Below, in pieces: positions 8,412 through 17,479 of a stretch of DNA of 64,000 nucleotides. Every line of letters starts with the position of its first letter. Within the stretch, counting starts at the first letter, position 1. The translations under genes were made by a program, and so were the position numbers. Below the pieces are notes generated by a model that saw only the letters and a list, made by a program, of their open reading frames with translations, was not told the origin of the DNA and ran no database searches. Origin of the DNA: Desulfovibrionaceae bacterium (GTDB lineage Bacteria > Desulfobacterota > Desulfovibrionia > Desulfovibrionales > Desulfovibrionaceae); assembly GCA_019421865.1 (NCBI GenBank), contig JAHZEL010000006.1, positions 60,800 through 124,799 of the forward strand, given 5' to 3'.

Positions 8412-11186
8412 ATGCAGAAAGATGTGGCGTCTGCCCCGCCCCGCAGGAGACTCATTAACAGCGTTATGCGAAGTCTGCCCGAACTGCCGTCTCTTCTTTT
8501 TCATCAGAGACTTCTTCTTGCCGTGCTGGCCGGATCCGTTGCCACGCGGGATGTACCGTTCGGCGTTGCGCTGTTCCTGATGATTCCGATCGTAGCCCGG
8601 AAAGAAACGGCAAGAGGCTTATGGATGCTGGCGGCCTCGTTTCTGCTGGGCTTCGGCATGACGTACCTCTCGCTGCCGGAGCCTCCCGACTGCCCTTCCT
8701 GGGCGTCGGTACCGCGAAAGAACGTGCTGGTGCAGGGCGACATCGTCTCCGTGACGGGACTTCCCGGAGAGCGGCTGCGCGTGATTCTGGAGAATATGCA
8801 TCCGGTGGATATTCCCCGGCATCTTTCTACGGAGCTGACGGCCAAAATCAGAAAGGACCTCGACAGAACCGTGCCGGAAGAGCTTTCCGGCGGCAGGAAG
8901 GGTTATCCCGGCCGGGTGTTTGAAAGCAGAGACGCACCGATTGCCGGTCGTGTAAGCATGACGCTGTATGCTTCGGATCTCGCGTCTTCCGGGCAGCCCA
9001 TACCGGGCGGAACGCTCAGTGCCGTCATGAGGCTGTACCCTTCCACAGGAAGCGTGAACCCCGGAACGTCCGATCTCGGCGTATACTGGGCGGATCGGGA
9101 TGTCTGGCATAATGCGCGGCTGAACAGAACGGGAAAGGGCCCTCTTTATCTTGAAATGCGGGAGGGAGAAGGCATTCTATGGAGCCTCGAGCGTCTGCGT
9201 TTCAGCTGGCTCACGGCGCTGAAGAGCGCTCTTGCGGAAGATACGGATAACCGCGCGGCGGAGGGGCAGGGCGGAAAGGCCAATGTCTGGCGGGGCGAAA
9301 GTTCCGTGCCTTATTCGCAGGGGCGGGCCATGCTGACGGCGCTTTTGTTCGGAGATCGCTCCGGGCTTTCCGCACGAACGGTGGATCTGTTCACGCGGGC
9401 GGGGCTTGTTCATTCTCTTGCGCTTTCGGGGCAGCATCTGGCGCTTGCGGCCATGGCGGGCGCGGCGTTTGCCGCCGTGCTGGCCCTTATGAGCCGCAGA
9501 CTTTTTCTTTATGTGCCGCGCCGCGTGCTGGTGGTTTCGGCAGGCGTTCCCTTTGCCCTGTGCTATCTTTTTCTCGGAGGAGCGCCGTTTTCTCTGATCC
9601 GGGCGGCATTCATGATGCTGGCGGGAGCGTTCTTTCTTTGTCTGCGCAGAATCGTGGCTCCGCTGGATGCTCTTTTTGCCGCCTGTCTTCTGCTGTTCAT
9701 CGGCTGGCCTCTCGTGGCCTTTGATCTTTCCGCTCAGCTTTCCGTGCTTGCCGTGGCGGGTATTTTTCTTTCTCTTCCTCTGATATCGGCCCTCCGAAAG
9801 CGTTTTCCTCCGCCGGGAAGAAAAGAGAAGAACACAATCCCCCTTGGTCGCCGTGCCTTTCGGGCCGCGGTTCGCTGGACGGGTACCATGCTTGTTCTTT
9901 CTCTTGCCGCGCAGCTTGCCGTGCTGCCTGTTCTCATCTCGGTGTTCGGCTCGGTGAGCCTGAATTTCTGGATGAATCTTGTCTGGCTTCCTCCGCTGAC
10001 CTTCATAACATTGCCCGGAGCGGCGCTGGGATTGGTGCTGCTTGTGGCTTTCGGCTCTCAGCCGGTATCTTCTCTGCTGTTTGCCGTGGCATCGTGGCCC
10101 GCGGATGCCATGATTGATCTTCTTTCTGCCGCCGATCAGTGGGGCTGGATTCCACTGATGCAGTGCTTCCGACCGTCCTCTCTGAGCGCTCTCGGTTACG
10201 GCGCTGGTTTTGCCGGACTCATGATAAAGCTTTCGTCTGTGCTGCACGGCCATGACGCCGGAAGAGCGGCGCGTCGTCTTTTGATGCTGGGACTGCTTTT
10301 CATCCCTGCCGGCCAGATGCCCGTCTGGTTCGATGAGTTTCAGGCTCTTCGGTCACGCCGCGTTGCGATGACGGTTTTTGATGTCGGTCAGGGGCAGTCG
10401 GTACTGCTGGAATATCCGGGAGGAAGGATGCTTGTGGACGGCGGCGGAAGTTCGTCCCCGTTTTTTGACTACGGCCGCAGCATTCTGGCTCCTGCCCTGA
10501 CGGATCGGAAACTGCCGCGTCTCGACGCCGTTCTGGTCAGCCATACGGACATGGATCATGCGCGCGGACTGCGCTGGATTCTGGAATACTTTGATGTGGG
10601 ATGCCTGTACTGGTCGTCCTATTCGGCGAGGGACGATTCCTCCGACGGAAAAGCCCTGCGTGACATTGCCCACCGGCGGGGCATTCCTGAAAAGATTCTG
10701 CATCGGGGCGATGTGCTGGAACTGGCGGAGGGGATACGGCTTGAGGTCGTATGGCCTGATGAGGAGATCCTGTCGGCCTTCAGGCCCAAAGGCAATATTT
10801 CCGGAAATGAAGCCTCTCTGGCGCTGCGTCTGACACGCGACGGAAAGGGGCTGGCGCTTCTTTGCGGAGACATGACGACGCCTGCCCTGCGGCGTCTTGC
10901 CGAAAGCGGACAGACTCTGCAGTCGGAAGTGCTGGTGCTGCCGCATCACGGCGCCACGTCATCCTTTCAGAAGAAGTTTTATGATGCCGCGGCTCCGGAC
11001 TGCGTCATGGCCTCGGCGGCGTCTTACAATCACTACGGCTTCCCCGGTCGCAAGGTGCGCGAAGAAATGGCGAAGAGAAATCTTCCCCTGTACAGCACCA
11101 CCATGCTTGGCGGCATGCGCGTGTACTGGGAAGGGGACGGATTGCAGATGAAGGGCCCTGTGACGGACGCCGGAACGTTTCATTGA
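8412..11186 (+). CDS. comEC: ComEC/Rec2 DNA internalisation protein
   Basis: 924 residues. N-terminal hydrophobic segments with a DUF4131-like region (about 1-280), then the multi-pass Competence domain containing HSLALSGQHLALAAM (about 300-620), then a C-terminal metallo-beta-lactamase-like domain from FDVGQGQSVLLEYPGG (about 660-900) with SHTDMDHARGL, LCGDM and LPHHGA. ComEC forms the inner-membrane channel for single-stranded DNA in natural transformation; the nuclease-like domain may degrade the non-transported strand. The start at 8412 has only a weak GGA upstream; ATG 8466 is an alternative. Other uptake genes (comEA, pilus) are not in the window, but comM is 6 kb away. Confidence 0.93.
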   Translation: MQKDVASAPPRRRLINSVMRSLPELPSLLFHQRLLLAVLAGSVATRDVPFGVALFLMIPIVARKETARGLWMLAASFLLGFGMTYLSLPEPPDCPSWASVPRKNVLVQGDIVSVTGLPGERLRVILENMHPVDIPRHLSTELTAKIRKDLDRTVPEELSGGRKGYPGRVFESRDAPIAGRVSMTLYASDLASSGQPIPGGTLSAVMRLYPSTGSVNPGTSDLGVYWADRDVWHNARLNRTGKGPLYLEMREGEGILWSLERLRFSWLTALKSALAEDTDNRAAEGQGGKANVWRGESSVPYSQGRAMLTALLFGDRSGLSARTVDLFTRAGLVHSLALSGQHLALAAMAGAAFAAVLALMSRRLFLYVPRRVLVVSAGVPFALCYLFLGGAPFSLIRAAFMMLAGAFFLCLRRIVAPLDALFAACLLLFIGWPLVAFDLSAQLSVLAVAGIFLSLPLISALRKRFPPPGRKEKNTIPLGRRAFRAAVRWTGTMLVLSLAAQLAVLPVLISVFGSVSLNFWMNLVWLPPLTFITLPGAALGLVLLVAFGSQPVSSLLFAVASWPADAMIDLLSAADQWGWIPLMQCFRPSSLSALGYGAGFAGLMIKLSSVLHGHDAGRAARRLLMLGLLFIPAGQMPVWFDEFQALRSRRVAMTVFDVGQGQSVLLEYPGGRMLVDGGGSSSPFFDYGRSILAPALTDRKLPRLDAVLVSHTDMDHARGLRWILEYFDVGCLYWSSYSARDDSSDGKALRDIAHRRGIPEKILHRGDVLELAEGIRLEVVWPDEEILSAFRPKGNISGNEASLALRLTRDGKGLALLCGDMTTPALRRLAESGQTLQSEVLVLPHHGATSSFQKKFYDAAAPDCVMASAASYNHYGFPGRKVREEMAKRNLPLYSTTMLGGMRVYWEGDGLQMKGPVTDAGTFH

Positions 11187-11443
11187 GCCATCGATGGAGG
11201 CAGGTGAGAGTCGTTCCTCTGCATGGAAGATCGGGCATCGGCCTGATATGAAGCATAGGACCGTCTTTCGTTTTTGCCTCAAGCGGAGCAGGATGGCCAG
11301 TGTGCTCCGCGTCATGAGAAAAGGGATCTGTTCCGACCTGCAGCGCCTGCGCTCAGGACATAAGAAAAGACTCTTCTCCTGCAGCATGCCGGAGAAAACG
11401 ACAAAATATCTGTGGGAGATATCGGGAGAGGAGAAAAGGGGCT

Positions 11444-11932
11444 CTACGCTTGTTCCTTTTCTTTGATATCCATGCCCAGACCGCGCAGTTCATCCACAAG
11501 AGTACGGGCAAGATCGGCAAGTGCCTCACGACAGATGGGGGAGAGCTCGAGCTGCATGGTCTGATAGTCGGAAGGCTCCATGCCGAACACGACGCCTTCC
11601 GGCCTGTGACCGAGAATGTCGCAGTAAATGAGCGTGTCCACGAGATCGGTCTGATGCAGCGAGTCACGGAAGCTCATGCTCTTGCGCAGGTCGTTGTCCG
11701 TCAGACGGTAGATGCTGCCGGGTTTTCCGTCGCCGAGCACGGCGTCGAGCACATAGACGCGGTCGGTCTGAAGAAGCGCATCCATAAGTCCCATCCCCAG
11801 AGTTCCTCCGTCCGTCAGCGTGACGTTTTCAGGAAAAACATAGTGTTCCTGAAGCCATTCGACGGCGCGAACGCCGATGCCTTCGTCTGTGAAGAGAATG
11901 TTGCCTACGCCAAGGATGAGAATGCGTTCCAT
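11444..11932 (-). CDS. [NiFe] hydrogenase maturation protease (HyaD/HupD family)
   Basis: 162 residues. The N-terminus ILILGVGNILFTDEGIGVRAVEWL carries the Gly-rich start and the nickel-binding Glu (DEG) of the family; later Asp (LDAV) and His (ILGHRPEG) fit the other nickel ligands. These endopeptidases recognise nickel in the immature large subunit and clip the C-terminal peptide after the last His. The gene lies 266 bp downstream of its presumed substrate gene (12199-13878), and a strong terminator lies in the gap, so read-through or a separate promoter is needed. Confidence 0.9.
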   Translation of the reverse strand: MERILILGVGNILFTDEGIGVRAVEWLQEHYVFPENVTLTDGGTLGMGLMDALLQTDRVYVLDAVLGDGKPGSIYRLTDNDLRKSMSFRDSLHQTDLVDTLIYCDILGHRPEGVVFGMEPSDYQTMQLELSPICREALADLARTLVDELRGLGMDIKEKEQA

Positions 11933-12158
11933 GATGATCTCAAGAGGAGGAAGGATGGGAAAAATGGTCTGCTGCGGGGCGCGATGACGATTCAGCGGGG
12001 AAGCTGACGTCGATTGACGACGATTTTGTCTGCGCCGATGGAGATATGTTCAGGAATGAGAAGGCGATACGGCATCGCTTCTTAGCCGCGCAGAGCTGCA
12101 GTTTGAAACGATGTTGCGCCCCTCGCGCTCCGTATGTTTTCGGGGAAGCAGGGGCATG

Positions 12159-12187
12159 AAAAAAGGGAGGAGGTTTCCCTCCTCCCC
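12159..12187 (-). terminator. Rho-independent terminator after the hydrogenase large subunit
   Basis: On the minus strand a nine-pair stem GGGAGGAGG / CCTCCTCCC is followed by a run of six T, only 12 bp after the large-subunit stop and before the maturation protease gene. Confidence 0.9.
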
Positions 12188-12198
12188 TTTATCAGTCT

Positions 12199-13878
12199 TT
12201 ACAGAACCTTGAAGTCGTAACCCTGATTGGTGCGGCCGTCGATGACGTGCACGCCGCAGGCGATGCACGGATCGAAGGAATGCACGGTGCGCAGGATTTC
12301 CACAGGTCTTCTGGGATCGGCCACAGGCGTGCCCACAAGGGCGGCTTCCACAGCGGAGAGTTTGCCTTCGCCGCAGCGGGGGCCGAGGTTCCAGGTGGAG
12401 GGCACCACGAGCTGGAAGTTGGCGATCTTGCCCTTTTCAATGACGATCCAGTGAGACAGACCGCCGCGGGGAGCATGCACGAAGCCCACGCCTTCGGCGT
12501 TCTGCGGCACTTCGGTGTTGATGCAGATCTTGGTATCGCCCTTGGCGATGTTGTCTTCGAGCTCCTGCAGCCACTGGCCGATGCCGTTGGCCACGACCAC
12601 GGCTTCCACACCGCGGGCAGCGGTACGGCCGAGCGTGGAGAACAGCGCTTCCGGACCGACATTCAGAGCCTTGAGCACGGTATCCACGGTGGAAGTGACG
12701 AGCTTGTCACCCTGCGCGTAGGAAATGAGCATCTGGGCGAGGGGGCCGGTTTCCACGGCATGGCCGTCATAGCGGGGAGCCTTCATCCAGGAGTAGCGGT
12801 CGGTGTCGCCCATCTTGGTGAAGTGAGGATTGGTCACGCCCTGATAGGGAGCGCGGGCTTCGTCGCCTTCGTACCAGCTGTGACGCACATGTTCGGAGAT
12901 CTTGGAGGCATCGAGGGGCAGAACCGTGCTGAGATCACGGTTGTAGATGACGCCGGGCTTGAGCCAGCGGGTGGTGAGGTCGCGTTCCAGACCGGGGAAT
13001 TCACCGAAGTCCATGTAGTCGGAAACGCCGCCGCCGATGGAGGCCCAGTCCTTGTAGGCACCGGCCACCAGAAGCAGGTCGGGAATGTAGACCTGTTCCA
13101 CAAAGGCGCGGGCCTTCTGGTAGAGGGCCTTGAACTGGGCGATGGTGTCGGAGCGCAGAGCGTTGTAGCAGGTCACGCCGCCGGCTATGAGGAACTGCGG
13201 ATGCGGGTTCTTGGCGCCGAACACGGCCGTGGCGCGGGCGATTTCCACCTGAACGCGCAGAGCTTCCAGATAGTGAGCCGTGGCCACGAGGTTGGCTTCG
13301 GGTTCCAGATAGTAGGAAGGATGACCGCCGAGGAAGTAGGCGTTGGTGAAGGGGCCAAGCTGGCCGCTTTCCACGAGAGCCTTGACCTTGGCCTGCACGG
13401 CGCGGAGTTCTTCCTCGCTGGTGGGACGGGGAGAGATGGAGGCGTTCAGCTTGGCGGCCTTGGCGGGATCGGCTTTGATGGCGGACGCCACGTCGACGAA
13501 GTCGAGGGCGTGCAGGTGATAGAAGTGCACCACATGGTCGTGCAGATTCTGCATGCCCAGCACCAGGTTGCGGATCAGAGATGCGTTGCGGGGCAGCTCG
13601 ATCTTCATGGCGTCTTCCAGAGCACGGGTGGACGCCAGCGCATGGGTGTAGGTGCACACGCCGCAGGTACGGGCGGTGAAGAACTGGGCGTCGCGGGGAT
13701 CGCGGCCCTTGAGAATGGTTTCCAGTCCGCGGAACAGGGTGGAGCAGCTTCTGGCATCCTTGACCCGACCGTTTTCGACTTCCACCTCGATGCGAAGATG
13801 GCCCTCGATACGGGTGAGCGGATCCACCACGATGGGTCCGGTATAGGAACTCTGGGGAGTAGTTTTTGCTTCGCTCAT
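12199..13878 (-). CDS. hynA: Periplasmic [NiFe] hydrogenase large subunit
   Basis: 559 residues. The nickel site is visible at both ends: RTCGVC (Cys72, Cys75) and DPCIACGVH (Cys538, Cys541, His544). Both C-terminal-motif residues are Cys, so this is [NiFe], not [NiFeSe]. The 15 residues after His544 are the expected peptide removed by the maturation protease. The subunit catalyses reversible H2 oxidation and is exported with the small subunit, which carries the Tat signal. It starts 14 bp after the small-subunit stop, in one operon with it. Confidence 0.97.
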   Translation of the reverse strand: MSEAKTTPQSSYTGPIVVDPLTRIEGHLRIEVEVENGRVKDARSCSTLFRGLETILKGRDPRDAQFFTARTCGVCTYTHALASTRALEDAMKIELPRNASLIRNLVLGMQNLHDHVVHFYHLHALDFVDVASAIKADPAKAAKLNASISPRPTSEEELRAVQAKVKALVESGQLGPFTNAYFLGGHPSYYLEPEANLVATAHYLEALRVQVEIARATAVFGAKNPHPQFLIAGGVTCYNALRSDTIAQFKALYQKARAFVEQVYIPDLLLVAGAYKDWASIGGGVSDYMDFGEFPGLERDLTTRWLKPGVIYNRDLSTVLPLDASKISEHVRHSWYEGDEARAPYQGVTNPHFTKMGDTDRYSWMKAPRYDGHAVETGPLAQMLISYAQGDKLVTSTVDTVLKALNVGPEALFSTLGRTAARGVEAVVVANGIGQWLQELEDNIAKGDTKICINTEVPQNAEGVGFVHAPRGGLSHWIVIEKGKIANFQLVVPSTWNLGPRCGEGKLSAVEAALVGTPVADPRRPVEILRTVHSFDPCIACGVHVIDGRTNQGYDFKVL

Positions 13879-13892
13879 GATGGCATTACTCG

Positions 13893-14843
13893 CTAGTTTT
13901 CATAGAAGGGGGTCAGCTTGTCCCAGAAGTTCGGTTCGGAACATCCGATGCAGGGATGACCGGCGGCCACGGGCCAGTTCACGTCGTTGAACAGAGCCTT
14001 GGGGCAGTTGTTGTAGGTCACCGGGCCCTTGCAGCCAAGCTTGTAGAGGCACCAGCCCTTGCGGGCTTCTTCGGAATCGAAGGAGGGCGCGAATTCCCCG
14101 GCTTCAAAGTGGGGCAGGCGTTCGCACAGTTCGTGCACGGTGTGTCCGTAGAAGGCCAGAGGACGGTTCAGCGCGTCGAGTTCCAGCTTTGCGCCGGAGA
14201 GCACGGCGGCGATGGTGCCGATGAGGTTCAGCGGATTGGGCGGGCAGCCGGGCACGTTGATGGCCTTGATGCCGAGATCGGCAAAGCAGTCGTTGACGCC
14301 CTTGCAGCCGGAAGGATTGGGAGCCGCAGAGGGAATGCCGCCGAAGCAGGCGCAGGTGCCGTAGGAGATGACGGCCTTGGCGCCGGGCAGCACTTCCTTG
14401 TTGATGGCGTACATGGTCTTGCCGCCGATGGTGCCGTACAGACCGTCCATGGCCGTGGGAATGGCGCCTTCCACGATGCACACATAACCGTTGGGATTCT
14501 TCATGGCCATGTGCAGGGCATCTTCGGCGGCTTCGCCGGCGGCGGCCATGATGGTTTCCTGATAATCAAGGGATATGGTATCGAGAATGAGTTCGTCGAT
14601 GAAGGGCTTGCTGCTGCGCAGCAGAGCTTCCGTGCAGCCCGTGCACTCGGCATCATGCAGATAGATGACCGCGGGACGAGCGGAAGACGTGAGCGCTTTG
14701 GCCACGGCGGGAGCAAACGAAGGCCCCATGCCCAAGGCCACAGCCACAGTGGAACAGAATTTCAGAAAGTCGCGGCGCGATACGCCCCGTTTTTCAAGGC
14801 GTTCTTCCGCGCCTTCTTTCCCCAGACCGATGGAGATTTGCAT
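13893..14843 (-). CDS. hynB: Periplasmic [NiFe] hydrogenase small subunit
   Basis: 316 residues. A long Tat leader with SRRDFLKF (about residues 22-29) and a hydrophobic stretch to about residue 50 directs folded export. The mature part has the cluster ligands expected for three Fe-S centres: ECTGCTE (proximal), YGTCACFGGIP, VPGCPPNP, then HELCERLPHF, CLYKLGCKGP, YNNCP and HPCIGCSEPNFWD. It passes electrons from the NiFe site, in Desulfovibrio normally to periplasmic type I cytochrome c3. The ATG at 14843 follows GGAGGGCCTT. Confidence 0.97.
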   Translation of the reverse strand: MQISIGLGKEGAEERLEKRGVSRRDFLKFCSTVAVALGMGPSFAPAVAKALTSSARPAVIYLHDAECTGCTEALLRSSKPFIDELILDTISLDYQETIMAAAGEAAEDALHMAMKNPNGYVCIVEGAIPTAMDGLYGTIGGKTMYAINKEVLPGAKAVISYGTCACFGGIPSAAPNPSGCKGVNDCFADLGIKAINVPGCPPNPLNLIGTIAAVLSGAKLELDALNRPLAFYGHTVHELCERLPHFEAGEFAPSFDSEEARKGWCLYKLGCKGPVTYNNCPKALFNDVNWPVAAGHPCIGCSEPNFWDKLTPFYEN

Positions 14844-14978
14844 AAGGCCCTCCTGGCGCTGATAGACAGGACTTTTCCGCGAGGGCTTCCAAGGCGGCGG
14901 GAAGATCGCGGTTTTTGCCGTTTTGTGAACAAGCCATACCGTGAGGCATGAGCTTCTTCTGATATTACTTTATTTCCG

Positions 14979-15007
14979 ACTCTAACATCAGTGCAGGGGC
15001 AGGTCAA
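14979..15007 (-). promoter_or_regulatory. Predicted sigma-70 promoter of the hydrogenase operon
   Basis: On the minus strand TTGACC (15007-15002) and TAGAGT (14984-14979) are 17 bp apart, giving a leader of about 130 nt before hynB. The 314-bp gap 14844-15157 holds no other supported feature. Confidence 0.42.
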
Positions 15008-15157
15008 CCGAAGAGAATCTTTTTCCTGAAGAAATGATAGAAAAATCACATGGTTCCGTCTGCCGGAAATGCTGCTCGCAAGTGTGGAAGATGACAGCCT
15101 TTTTCCGTGGAGCGGGCGTGAAAGTTCTGCCGGGCGGTATTGGAGTGTCGGCTCTTC

Positions 15158-16186
15158 TCAGGAGAGCATGGACTTCAGCTCTTCCAGTACCCGTTCCGGT
15201 TCTATGCCCGTGATGCAGGCATTGTTTCTGCCGCAGGAACCTGAGCCGTGCAGGGAACAGGGACGGCAGGGCATGGAAAGCTGGAGAACGCGGTCATGTT
15301 CCCCGGAGGGGAAGAAGCCCCATTCCCGGCAGGTGGGGCCGAACAGGGCGAGCACGGGAGTGTTCACGGCCGTGGCGATGTGCATGGGGCCGGAATCGCC
15401 GGTGATGAGCACGTCCGCCTCATGAATGAGGGCGAAAAGCTCGCGCAGACCGGTATTGTTGATGAAGTTGCGGGCGGGGTTCTCTTCTTCGATGCCCTGT
15501 CCCTGTCCTACCCAGAAGTAGTCGATGTTTTCCTTTCTGAGCAGGGCGGCAAGACGGAGCCAGGTTTCCGCAGGCCAGCTTTTGGCTTCATGGGTGGCAA
15601 AGGGGTGCAGGGCGACCAGCGGTCTTTTTTCGTGGCGGAGCGGCGCCACGCTTGCCGCTGCTGTGGCCTTTTCTTCATCGGAAAGAAAGATGCACGGACG
15701 CAGCTCCGCTGCTGCCGGTACGTTTTCCTTGTCATAGAGGCCGATGGCATAGCGTTGCGGAACATTGTAGCGGCGCAGTTGCTCGCCGAAAAAGCGTCCT
15801 TTGCTCCAGAGAAAGATGCGGCGGGCCAGCGACATCTTGCTGTAGCAGATGATGGCGTCGCGCCAGATTCTCGCCAGCATGGCGGAACGCAGATTGCGGT
15901 GCAGATCGAGCAGGGGAGAGTCGCGGTATTTTTCCATGAGGCCGCGGAAATTCATGGCCTGCGTCTGGCCGTGCAGATCGTTCTCGTCGAAGCCGATGAC
16001 GTTGTGAACGGCAGGATGCCCGGCGAAGATGGGCTCGAAGGCTTCTTTCGTGATGACGGTGAACATGGTTCCGTGCTTTTTGTGCCAGTCGAGAAGCACG
16101 CCTGTGGTGAGAACGACGTCGCCCAGAGAACTGAAGCGTACGACAACCATGTGTTTGTTGCTGATTCTGGAAGAATAACGCGCCAT
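15158..16186 (-). CDS. Glycosyltransferase family 9 (heptosyltransferase-like)
   Basis: 342 residues from ATG 16186, which has CAGGTTCGC upstream and precedes MARYSSRISNKHMVVVRFSSLGDVV. The N-terminal RFSSLGDVVLTT loop and the C-terminal GDSGPMHIATAVNTPVLALFGPT are the paired signatures of WaaC/WaaF-type ADP-heptose transferases, which build the LPS inner core at the cytoplasmic face. A Cys-rich tail (MPCRPCSLHGSGSCG) is common in this group. A longer in-frame extension to 16585 lacks family similarity. The exact acceptor sugar cannot be told from sequence. Confidence 0.88.
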   Translation of the reverse strand: MARYSSRISNKHMVVVRFSSLGDVVLTTGVLLDWHKKHGTMFTVITKEAFEPIFAGHPAVHNVIGFDENDLHGQTQAMNFRGLMEKYRDSPLLDLHRNLRSAMLARIWRDAIICYSKMSLARRIFLWSKGRFFGEQLRRYNVPQRYAIGLYDKENVPAAAELRPCIFLSDEEKATAAASVAPLRHEKRPLVALHPFATHEAKSWPAETWLRLAALLRKENIDYFWVGQGQGIEEENPARNFINNTGLRELFALIHEADVLITGDSGPMHIATAVNTPVLALFGPTCREWGFFPSGEHDRVLQLSMPCRPCSLHGSGSCGRNNACITGIEPERVLEELKSMLS

Positions 16187-16393
16187 GCGAACCTGCCTGT
16201 AACGGGAATGCGTAGGAAGCCGGAACCTTTTCAAAGTACCGTGCCGGAATGAACGGAGAAGGACGTCCGGTTTCGTCCGCTCCTGCGTCTGGAAGGCCGG
16301 GGCATCGGTTCTTTCTTTGTATGTTCCATGGCGGAAGGCGTCAACCGCCGCGCGTCTGAAGGACGGCAGGGGCGGAGCTGCGGAGCTGAGATA

Positions 16394-16427
16394 CAAAAAG
16401 GCCCGGAACTTTGAGTCCCGGGCCTTC
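16394..16427 (-). terminator. Rho-independent terminator of upp
   Basis: On the minus strand AAGGCCCGGGACT pairs with AGTTCCGGGCCTT (one G-U/mismatch) and runs into five T, about 65 bp after the upp stop. Confidence 0.85.
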
Positions 16428-16493
16428 GGAATATTTTTGCCAGGTTTTTCGACAGGGCTGCCGGAGCAGGCAGCGCTTGCCGGAGTGCCTGCG

Positions 16494-17120
16494 CTACTTC
16501 GTGCCGAAAATGCGGTCGCCGGCATCACCGAGGCCGGGAATGATGTAGCCGTCCTCATTGAGGTGGGAGTCGAGAGCGGCGGCATAGATTTCCACGTCGG
16601 GATGCTTGTCGAGCACGGCCTTCACACCTTCGGGAGCGGCCACGAGGTTGAGGGAGCTGATCTGGGTGCAGCCGTGCTTCTTGAGTACGTCGATGGCGGC
16701 GATGAGGGAGCCGCCGGTGGCCAGCATGGGATCCAGAATGAAGGCCACGCGCTGGTCGATGCGGCGGGCCAGCTTTTTGTAGTATTCCACGGGTTCCAGC
16801 GTTTCTTCATTGCGGTACATGCCCAGCACGCTGATCTTGGCGCCGGGAACCATGTCGAGCACGCCGTCCATGAGTCCGAGGCCCGCGCGGAGAATGGGAA
16901 CAATGGTGATCATCTTGCCTGCAAGGTAATCCACTTCCACCTGTCCGGCCCAGCCTTTGACCATTTTCTTTTCCGTGGGAAGACTCTTGGTGGCTTCATA
17001 GGTAAGAAGACGGGCCACTTCCTTGGCCAGCATGCGGAATTCGCTGGTAGAGGTGCTTTCCTTGCGGAGCAGGCCGAGTTTGTGACGGATGAGGGGATGA
17101 TCGACGATATGCAGAGCCAT
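16494..17120 (-). CDS. upp: Uracil phosphoribosyltransferase
   Basis: 208 residues, the usual length. The PRPP-binding loop is in FILDPMLATGGSLIAAID and the uracil-binding C-terminus reads IPGLGDAGDRIFGTK. It salvages uracil plus PRPP to UMP in the cytoplasm. ATG 17120 follows AAGGACAG and begins MALHIVDHPLIRHKL, the standard N-terminus; the in-frame region up to 17309 is upstream sequence containing the promoter. Monocistronic, judging from its own promoter and terminator. Confidence 0.97.
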   Translation of the reverse strand: MALHIVDHPLIRHKLGLLRKESTSTSEFRMLAKEVARLLTYEATKSLPTEKKMVKGWAGQVEVDYLAGKMITIVPILRAGLGLMDGVLDMVPGAKISVLGMYRNEETLEPVEYYKKLARRIDQRVAFILDPMLATGGSLIAAIDVLKKHGCTQISSLNLVAAPEGVKAVLDKHPDVEIYAAALDSHLNEDGYIIPGLGDAGDRIFGTK

Positions 17121-17178
17121 GATGACTGTCCTTGTTGGATTGAGAGGGAATAAGCACAGAGTACGCAGACTATGATGG

Positions 17179-17207
17179 GTTATATCCGGGGCGTTCTGCG
17201 GCGTCAA
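17179..17207 (-). promoter_or_regulatory. Predicted sigma-70 promoter of upp
   Basis: On the minus strand TTGACG (17207-17202), 17 bp, TATAAC (17184-17179); leader about 55 nt. Confidence 0.65.
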
Positions 17208-17391
17208 GGCAGGGGATTTTGCCGGTGCTTGCGGAAACGTTTCGTTGCAGCACAAGGACGGGAGGCTTGTTCTCTTCTTTTTCTTCAGAACAAGATGCCG
17301 TTGTTTCATCGGATCGGACGAAAGTTTTCTTGCTTGCGGGGAAAAGCGTGAGCCGGAAAAAAGGGGGGGGGCTGCTCTGGGTACATTACGG

Positions 17392-17439
17392 AAAATAAAA
17401 CGGCCCGGACACTGGAGAGCGTCCGGGCCGTTTTATTTT
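17392..17439 (-). terminator. Rho-independent terminator of the dsr operon
   Basis: A perfect 19-bp inverted repeat (17392-17410 with 17421-17439) around a 10-base loop, with A/T runs on both flanks, so it could work in both directions. It lies 40 bp beyond the dsrP stop. Confidence 0.93.
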
Positions 17440-17479
17440 CTGCGTATCAGGCACGGCAGAAACCGTACCCCGCAAAGCG

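Noticed and set aside
12199..13878. A selenocysteine ([NiFeSe]) hydrogenase
   Set aside because: The C-terminal motif reads DPCIAC with TGC codons; no in-frame TGA is present.
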